The notes below the pieces were generated by a model. That model did no database searches. It worked only from the letters and a program-made list of their open reading frames with translations, and had not been told where the DNA came from. The translations under genes were made by a program, and so were the position numbers. Shown piece by piece: positions 57,501-64,000 of a stretch of DNA of 64,000 bases; position 1 is the stretch's first letter; the number at the start of each line of letters is the position of its first letter. This stretch comes from Callipepla californica brunnescens (taxonomy: Eukaryota; Chordata; Aves; Galliformes; Odontophoridae): contig JALIRH010000108.1 of NCBI GenBank assembly GCA_023055505.1, positions 1,054,001 to 1,118,000 of the forward strand, written 5' to 3'.

Positions 57501-60500
57501 TCACATAGCGTGTGGGTGCCTTTGCTGGTAGCAGAGCAGGCAGCATCGCCCCTGCTTCCCCATGTCCACGGAGCATGTGTGGCACACCTTGCCCTGGCAC
57601 AACCTGGTGAGAGAGCACACGGTAGGTGCGTGGTGGTGGTTGGTGACCCTGCTGTATTCCCTGGTGTCCTTCTGTGCCCACCTGCAGATGTACCGCCGGG
57701 ACAGGAGGCGGAAATCCTTGCCACAGCGGGAGCACAGCCCCACATCGCGGGGTGCAGGGCTGGGTGTCTGCGGGTCAATGCCCTCTGTCTTCTGCCACAG
57801 GGCATCCTTCTCCCTACAGGAAGGGGGTGGGTCACCCTTGGTGGGATAGCAGGCCACTGCGGGTGGGTTGCATATGCAATCAGTATGTGTGTGTGTGCTC
57901 CTGTGTTTGACAGGCTCTGTGCAACAGCCCCTCTGCAACTGCTAGCTGTGCCCAGATTTATCCCATAACCCACATATGACAGTGTCACTGCTGTTGTTTC
58001 TGCATTGTCCATGCAGTGCTAGGTGTTTGGGGACATGCTCTTGTGATGTAAGGTGGGCACATACACTGGGCACCCAAGATGGGCACCAAGCCTCCCCAAG
58101 GTGGCAAGTGGGATTTCCCTGGGCTCTGGTGCCCTCCTCTGGGCAAATGGCTTTGGGAGCATTCGTGTGTGTGAGGCTGCACACCCACTGGAGGGGGTGG
58201 CAGGATGTGTGCAGAGGGCTGGTGAGGGGGGAAGGACACTGCTCTCACCGCAGCAGCTCCAGCAGCCGCCCCTTCATGTCGCGGATGAGCTCCTGCTGCC
58301 GTGCCTGCTCTGCACCGCGCATGGCATCCCGCTCCTGCACCTCCCGCTGTGTCCGCTGCAGGGCTGATGCCCAGCGCTCCCCATCCTGACGAGCCCTGGC
58401 ATTGGGGCAGGCATGGCACCTTTGAGCCCAGGCCCAACGATGCAGCGGAGAGAAGGTCTGCCTGTCCCTCTGGTGGCCGCCTCTCCATCCATTCAGCTCT
58501 CCATCCTCACAGCCATCTTGACATTCACTGACCTTTCCTAGCTGTCCATCCATCCTTCCCCAAAGCCGTCCCTTTGTCCTTCTGCCCATCCATCCATGCA
58601 TCCATCCATCCATCCTTCCTTCTCTCCACCTGCTCACCCAAGCATCCTCCCTTCATCCCTCTGCCCACCCATCCAATCCCCCCAAACTCATCTCTCCCTC
58701 CATCTGCTCACCCCAGATTCATTCCCCCATTGCTCTGCACACTGATGCTTCTGTCCCTCCACCTGCTCACCAATCCCCAAACTTTTACCTCCCTCCCTTC
58801 CCAACTCCTCTCTCCTTCCCCACATCCATCCCTTCTTGCCCAACCCCTGGGTCAAAGTGGGGCACCGGGGGGTGACCCCTGCAGCGTGTAGGGCACCCTG
58901 CGGTGGGTCCCCTTCCCACCTGCTGAGCTGCTCCTGAAGCTGCACCACCTCCTCCTGCAGTGCCTGGACCTGCTGCCTGCTCTGCAAAGCTTCCTCCTGT
59001 GCTGCTGAGACCAGGGCTGTGAGACGCTGTGGGATAAGCAGGGCTCAGGCCTCTTAGACCCACATCCCACATTGGGGCACCCCAATGCTTGCCCATACCA
59101 TCGCCATGCTGGCAGCTGTGCTGGAGTCCCCCTTTTCCTGGTTATCCATCAGTGGGTGATGGGAGAGCTCCAGAGCCCGCCGCAGCACCTCCTCCAGGGC
59201 GGCCATCTGAGCTGGGGCATCTGTCTGTCCCCGTGCCTCCGTTGCAGCCTGGCACTCCTGCAGGCGTGAGGTCAGCACCGCCACCTCTGCCATCGCTTCA
59301 TCCAGGCGTGCTCCCCGCTCCTCTGCCACCTCCCGCCACCGCTGAGCCTCCTCCTGCACCTGTGCCAGCTCCCCAGGGCCACATGCCGCCTCGGCCAGCT
59401 TTTGGCTGAGGAAAGCATTGGTGTCCCTCAATGCCTCGACTTCGTGGGCCCACAGCTGGACCTGCTGGGCACTGCGCTCCTCTTTCTGCCGGTGCTGCCG
59501 CTCCTCCCGTGCCAGCCGGGCTTCCAGCGCCCGCCAGGCTTCCTCCTGCCGCCCCAGCTCAGCACGCAGCTGGGACACCTGCGCTCGCAGGGATGCCTCC
59601 ATCCCACTATGGGCTGGGCAGTCGAGTGTAAGCCCTAGGTTGGGTGTTGGAGGCAGGTTGAGATCCCCATTGGTACTATGCTGTGCCTCAGTGGTGCTGG
59701 ACGTGTCCTCCTCCTTCTCATTGTGCTCCGTGTCTTCGTCTCCATATTCTTCTGCTTCCGCATCATCCTCCTCCTCACCCCCTGCCGGTGGGCTGGGACA
59801 GGCTGGCACCCTGTGGGGGGCTGCAATGGGCTGGGTGATGCCATCGGAACATCCATGTGCCCCTGTGCCACTACCTTCTGTCTGCAGGGCCATCTTCACC
59901 ACACTGGGCCGTACCAGCGTCCTGGAGGGGACACAGGGCTCAGGGCCACCAGGACAGTAATTCTGAGCCCCAGGTGTCCCCATTCTCCTCAGCATCCCCC
60001 TTTGTGCCCAGCACTCACTCAGAGAACATGGGCCAGGCGGTGTCCAGGTCAGCCCTGCGCAGGGCCAGGTGGAAGGTGATGGCATCCAGCTCATAAAGGC
60101 TGCCCAGGATCTCAGCCCGCTGCTGCGGGCTCAGGAAGGGGCTGCGGGCATAGTACCACTCACTGCAAGCAGAACAGAATCTCACACACCCTACTCAAGC
60201 ACACAGAGCCGGGAGCCATGCCTTGAAGTGGCACAGCCACCCCTGTGCTCCCCATGCTCTCACCTGAGGTTCTTGGTGTCGAGCAGGCAGAGCTGCAGGG
60301 ACTCAGCCAGCTGCCGGTGCACCAGGCAGTAGCGCAGGAAGGCACGGCCCCTGCCCACTGGGGTTTTCAGCTGGAGGGGAGCAGGGGTTATGCAGCACTG
60401 CCACATCAACCTGCACGTCCAGTCCAGCCCGTGCACCGTGTGTCACTATCTGTGACCATGCCCACCCAGTGGGTGCCCTGTGAGCCCCCTCCGCTGACCC

Positions 60501-61257
60501 GTGCCCACCTTGTCCAGCGAGGTGACGAAGCGGATGCCTTCATGCTCCTGCCGGCGCTGAGCCAGGCCCTGGCACAAGAAGTCCCAGTAGTCCTTGCGTT
60601 GCCCAAAGAAGCTCTTCTTCTCCTTGAGGTCAAACTGGAAGAGACACAGGCTCATTCGGAGGATGCCTGTGCCCCCTGGCCTTTCTCCACAGTCGAACTG
60701 GGGACAGCTCCATTTGCTGGCTCTGTGCCTCAGTTTCCCTTCTCCATGTGTGGATAGAGGTGAACCCAGTCCACATATCCATCCCTGGGGATGCTCACAG
60801 ACAGATGACATCATCCAGGGTCCCCCAAAATGCTTGGCATGGAGACCCTCTACTACCAGTGCCCCCCAGGGGAGGGAGTACCTGCAGGAGGAACTCCAGC
60901 TGGGCACAGAGGCTGTGCAGCTCCCGACTGCCATCCGTCACCGGCAGGTTCTGCTCCTTGTAGCTGCGGTTCAGCTCAGCAATGGTCTCTGCAGGGCGGC
61001 AGGGATGAGCTGGCACGGCTCCTGCAGCCTGCCCAGCCCCACAGCCTCCCAGCTCCCAGCTCGGGGATTTCTGCCCGAGGGTGAAAGAGGAACCGGCAGA
61101 GGGATGCAGAAGTGGAGCAGCAGGAGCAAGGGGCACAGGCGGCTGTGGCTGCAGGATGGCTTGAGGGTGCCCGTGGGGACACGCTGGCACGGGACATGCT
61201 GGCACACTTACTCTGCAAGTCCTTGATGATGCGTCCGAGCTCCCCGTCCCCTGCCAT
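57501..61257 (-). CDS. RUFY4: RUN and FYVE domain protein 4, 11 exons
   Basis: RUFY4 binds endosomal/autophagic membranes, promotes lysosome clustering and autophagosome maturation, and in mammals is strongest in dendritic cells. Exons in order: 61212-61257, 60882-60988, 60509-60634, 60264-60370, 60019-60162, 59875-59921, 59099-59781, 58920-59026, 58249-58395, 57682-57813, 57501-57603; in phase, 582 residues (human 571). The start MAGDGELGRIIKDL aligns with human. The RUN domain (about 30-180) has KSFFGQRKDYWDFLC and GRGRAFLRYCLVHRQLAESL. The large exon encodes an acidic stretch and then a long coiled coil to about 505. The zinc-binding FYVE-like end (about 532-576) has CSRC, CRLC, CHTC and CLLC pairs but no WxxD motif, as in human RUFY4. 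The acceptor at 59781 was chosen because only it keeps phase. A minus-strand CATAAA at 57121-57126 may end the message. Confidence 0.93.
58586..58660 (+). repeat. CATC-type microsatellite in RUFY4 intron
   Basis: Tandem catc/catcc units, for example 'catccatccatgcatccatccatccatcc', lie between the exons at 58249-58395 and 58920-59026. Imperfect copies continue to about 58720. Confidence 0.8.
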
Positions 61258-61275
61258 GCCTCTAGCTCTGGGGCT

Positions 61276-63920
61276 CTGCAAAGGCAGGGGCGCTCATGAG
61301 AGGTGCTGAGCTGGCTTGCTCCACTTCACCCTCAAATTCCATCTTGGCCTTCCACTGCCCCTCAGATGGGGACTTTCACCCCCCTGGCTCTACTCTGGGG
61401 CTGCTTTCTGCTAAGGTAAGAAGGGCGGTGGGCTCAGGCACCCCTTTCCCTGCGCATGCCACTCCATTCATGAGCTCCATGAGCAAGGTGCTCCATCCTG
61501 TGCCCCATTGGCTGTCCATGTGCCTTGTCCCAAAATGCTCATGGGGTCTGCCCTACAGCATGCCCAGCTCATCCTAAGCCTCTGCCCCATTCCTCAGGTG
61601 CTGCAGAGGCTAAGCCCCCCACCCTGTCCCCATCACTGCTTTTGCTTCTGCTCTCACTTCCCTTGCTCACCTCACAATCAGTGCATGGGGCTCCTGATTC
61701 CCCCTCCCTCATCAGAAAGAGAGAGCACAAAGCCCACAGCATGCAGACTCTCAAACTGAGCCGCTCACTGGGCAGAGTCCCCTGCTACAGTGTGCTGCCT
61801 GCAGGGCTGGCATGGCATTTGGGAGCATGGTGGGCTTGGTGAGGGGTTGCAGAGCTGGGGGGGTGGCACCACTGGGACAGATCGAGGGGCAGTGCCCATG
61901 GGGGGTAGCACATCTGTAGGGCTGGTTGCTATAGGTGGTGGCCAGCCATGGCAGGGGGGAACAGCAGGATGCCTGACTTCCTGTTCCAGTGCCCTTGGGT
62001 GCCCTTGGATGTGTGTTCCCTTCTACCTGCCCATGCCCATACCCATGCCCATGCCCATGCCCATGCCCACGCCTCAGTTTCCCCTGGGGTGAGCCACTGC
62101 TTACCTGGGGAGCTGAGGTGCTGCTGGGTGCTGCCGTCCTCTTGCTGCTCCCCACGCTCACACTCCTTCTCCTTTTGTACCTTGTCCAGGAGGAAGTGCT
62201 CAGGATGGGGGTGGCTGGGTCCCCTCCCCATGCCACACAGCCTCACAGCTCTGCCACCCCAACCGGCCCCAGCTCCCAGGTTTTGGGGTGCTGGGTTGGT
62301 GGGCTCTCCCCTACCAGGCCCTCCTGCCTGGTGTTCTGGGGTGGGGGAAGCATAGTGCCAGGCCTGGAGGGACCCCAATCCCTCCCATGGCTGGGGGGAG
62401 CATGTGGTTTGGGAATGTTCTGGGTGACCTCTTTCAGCTTTTGGAGAGGGTTTGAGAAACCATGCCCAGTTCAGGACAGGCACAGGAGCTGCCACATCCC
62501 TTGCCACAATGACACCCCCACACATAAACCTCCAAGAACAACATCCCTTGGATACAGAGACCCCTCGGGAGGAGCAGCCCTCCCCAGAAGGCCCCCACAG
62601 ACCCCCTACATCCTGCCCCCACAGCACCCCATACCCCTACCTTTAACGCCAGGGGGGCCAGGAGTACCACCACCTCCAGCCAGGCCCTGAGCTCGGCACC
62701 GAAGTGAAAGCAGGAAGTAGTGCTGAGCGGGGGCTGGCCGCTTTTCTGATGAATGTCAGGATGTTTGGTGCCCTCCAGCACAGGGCAGTGCCCCCTGTCC
62801 CCATCACCCTACATCACCCTGCAGCAAGGTGGCACACCGGAACTGGGGGGCCCGTGTGCCAGGGGGATGCACACACGTGTGCAGTGGACCCCACCCAGCA
62901 TCCTACCCCCAGCTCCCCTTCTCCTGGGGTCTCACCCATTAACAGTGTCTCTATCCCCGAGGGAGTGTGCTGGTGGGCTGGAGGAGGGGGGGGAAGGGGG
63001 CACACATCACCCGCCCGCCCTTGGCGTGGGTGCAATTCAATTAACGATGCCTGGCCCGTGCTCAGCGCAGCCAATAACGCTAATGGCCCCGCACAGGCCT
63101 GGCGCTGCACGGGGTGGGGGCGGGTCCGGGGGCCATCTGCTAATTAATTAAATGGGGGTGGGGGACAGTGCAGCCAGTGGTGACGTCACCTCTCTGCTGC
63201 TTGGGGCGTGGGGCTGCGCCCTGGTCCCCCCCACTCCCAACACCATTCCTCTGCCCACACTGGGACACATGGGGGACTCCCCAGATCCCCTCCCATCTGC
63301 TCCTGCCATGGGGTTTGGGGGTCTTGGGGCCAGGGGGGCCCTGAATGATGGTAGGGATCCCCCACCCCCTCCTGTGGCTTGGGGAGTGCCAGAGGGAAAC
63401 TGAGGCAGAGCTGGGTGCGCAGATGGGACTGCTCTCGGAGAGCATCACAGCTCTCACACATCTACAAGACAAGGGGCTGGGGGGGGCACTGCCGGCATCC
63501 AGCACCCACCCCGCAGCAGGACCTGGTGTGTGCAGGGAGGCTGACAAAGGCACGAAGTGGGGGGGGGATTAATTCAAGCGTGCAGGGGGGAACGGGAAGG
63601 AGGAGGAGGAGGAGGTGGGGGAACGTGGCGGAGCTGGCTCCCACCCAAGCACTGCAGGACATGGGCGGGCACGGTGCTCCCTGCCTGGCTGCCAGCGCGC
63701 AGGCGACACTGGGGGACCAGCGGGGGGGGGGGGACAGGGCCTGGTGGGACCACAGCCCCCAGCCCACTGCTGCACAGCCCCGTGCTTATTGCTGGGCATC
63801 TCCTGGGCACCTCCTGGGCACCGCAGCCCAGCACAGCTGGGGGGCACAGCTGGGTTTGGCTGGCTCCCTCCTGCCATCGGTGCCCCCTCGTGGGCTGGGT
63901 GACCCCTGCGAAGGGGCACC
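61276..63920. other. RUFY4 upstream region
   Basis: About 2.6 kb. The RUFY4 coding exon starts at an acceptor (edge 61275), so noncoding exons lie upstream. Minus-strand donor-like sites are at 62104/62105 (CCCCAG|GTAAGC) and near 62641 (AAAG|GTAGGG). A CRE palindrome is at 63181-63188, an AATTAATTAA block at 63142-63151, and a hexamer repeat at 62030-62072. No other coding gene is supported. Confidence 0.4.
62030..62072 (+). repeat. CCCATG hexamer repeat
   Basis: About seven head-to-tail copies of cccatg, one varied to cccata, followed by cccacg. A short minisatellite in the RUFY4 upstream region with no evident function. Confidence 0.75.
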
Positions 63921-64000
63921 ATGACCCGTCTGAGCTGGTGCTTTGCCACCTTGCTTCGCTGGGGGAAATACCTGGTGTCCTGCCTCCTGCCCTGCCGCGC
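63921..64000 (+). CDS. Possible first coding exon at window edge (TNS1 position)
   Basis: CACCATGA gives a good initiation context at 63921. The frame stays open to the window end for 26 codons (begins MTRLSWCFATLLRWGKYL). Synteny predicts the 5' end of TNS1 on this strand, head to head with RUFY4. I do not recognise the peptide, so the call rests on position and start context only. Confidence 0.25.
   Translation, partial: MTRLSWCFATLLRWGKYLVSCLLPCR

Noticed and set aside
59054..60094. 346-codon minus frame treated as one exon of RUFY4
   Set aside because: It joins the real exon 59099-59781 with intron sequence up to 60094. Exons at 59875-59921 and 60019-60162 have proper sites, and phase only works with the acceptor at 59781.

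Overview
This window is nuclear genomic DNA of a bird, most likely a galliform (chicken or a close relative). The carboxy-terminal 35 residues of the villin gene read exactly as the well-known chicken villin headpiece. Genes are compact and intron-rich with GT-AG introns and CpG-rich promoters. The order VIL1, CTDSP1, SLC11A1, CATIP, PNKD, TMBIM1, AAMP, ARPC2, CXCR1, RUFY4 is that of human 2q35 read in reverse. I cannot separate chicken from turkey, quail or pheasant without a database.

Layout. 1-5.6 kb: VIL1 (minus, 19 coding exons). 5.6-9.1 kb: VIL1 upstream region and the long CTDSP1 3' UTR. 9.1-12.1 kb: CTDSP1 (minus, 7 exons) with a miR-26 hairpin in intron 4. 12.1-14.4 kb: G-rich CpG-island spacer. 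14.4-18.8 kb: SLC11A1/NRAMP1 (minus, 15 exons). 19.6-21.5 kb: CATIP (minus, 8 exons). 22.5-32.0 kb: PNKD (minus), whose two promoters flank TMBIM1 (plus, 28.5-30.6 kb), so TMBIM1 is nested in a PNKD intron. 32.3-35.5 kb: AAMP (plus), divergent from the upstream PNKD promoter. 36.5-53.4 kb: ARPC2 (minus, 10 exons, 7.2 kb first intron). 54.9-56.0 kb: CXCR1 (plus, one coding exon). 57.5-61.3 kb: RUFY4 (minus, 11 exons). A possible plus-strand first exon starts at 63921 at the window edge, where tensin-1 (TNS1) is expected by synteny.

Every coding model was joined exon by exon and keeps reading phase from ATG to stop. Lengths: VIL1 826, CTDSP1 261, SLC11A1 548, CATIP 358, PNKD 356 (short) or 374 (long), PNKD small isoform 117, TMBIM1 317, AAMP 423, ARPC2 300, CXCR1 358, RUFY4 582 residues.

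The genes share themes rather than one pathway. VIL1, ARPC2 and CATIP are actin-linked. SLC11A1, CXCR1 and RUFY4 are leukocyte genes (phagosomal metal export, chemotaxis, autophagy-linked membrane traffic). The region looks like an ordinary conserved vertebrate gene block, and I found no sign of a new multi-gene system. The points most worth checking are regulatory or structural: a C24 polypyrimidine tract at a VIL1 splice acceptor, the miR-26 paralogue, overlapping 3' ends, a 20-nt CRE block shared by two promoters, missing GPBAR1, and a TATA plus PU.1-like SLC11A1 promoter.
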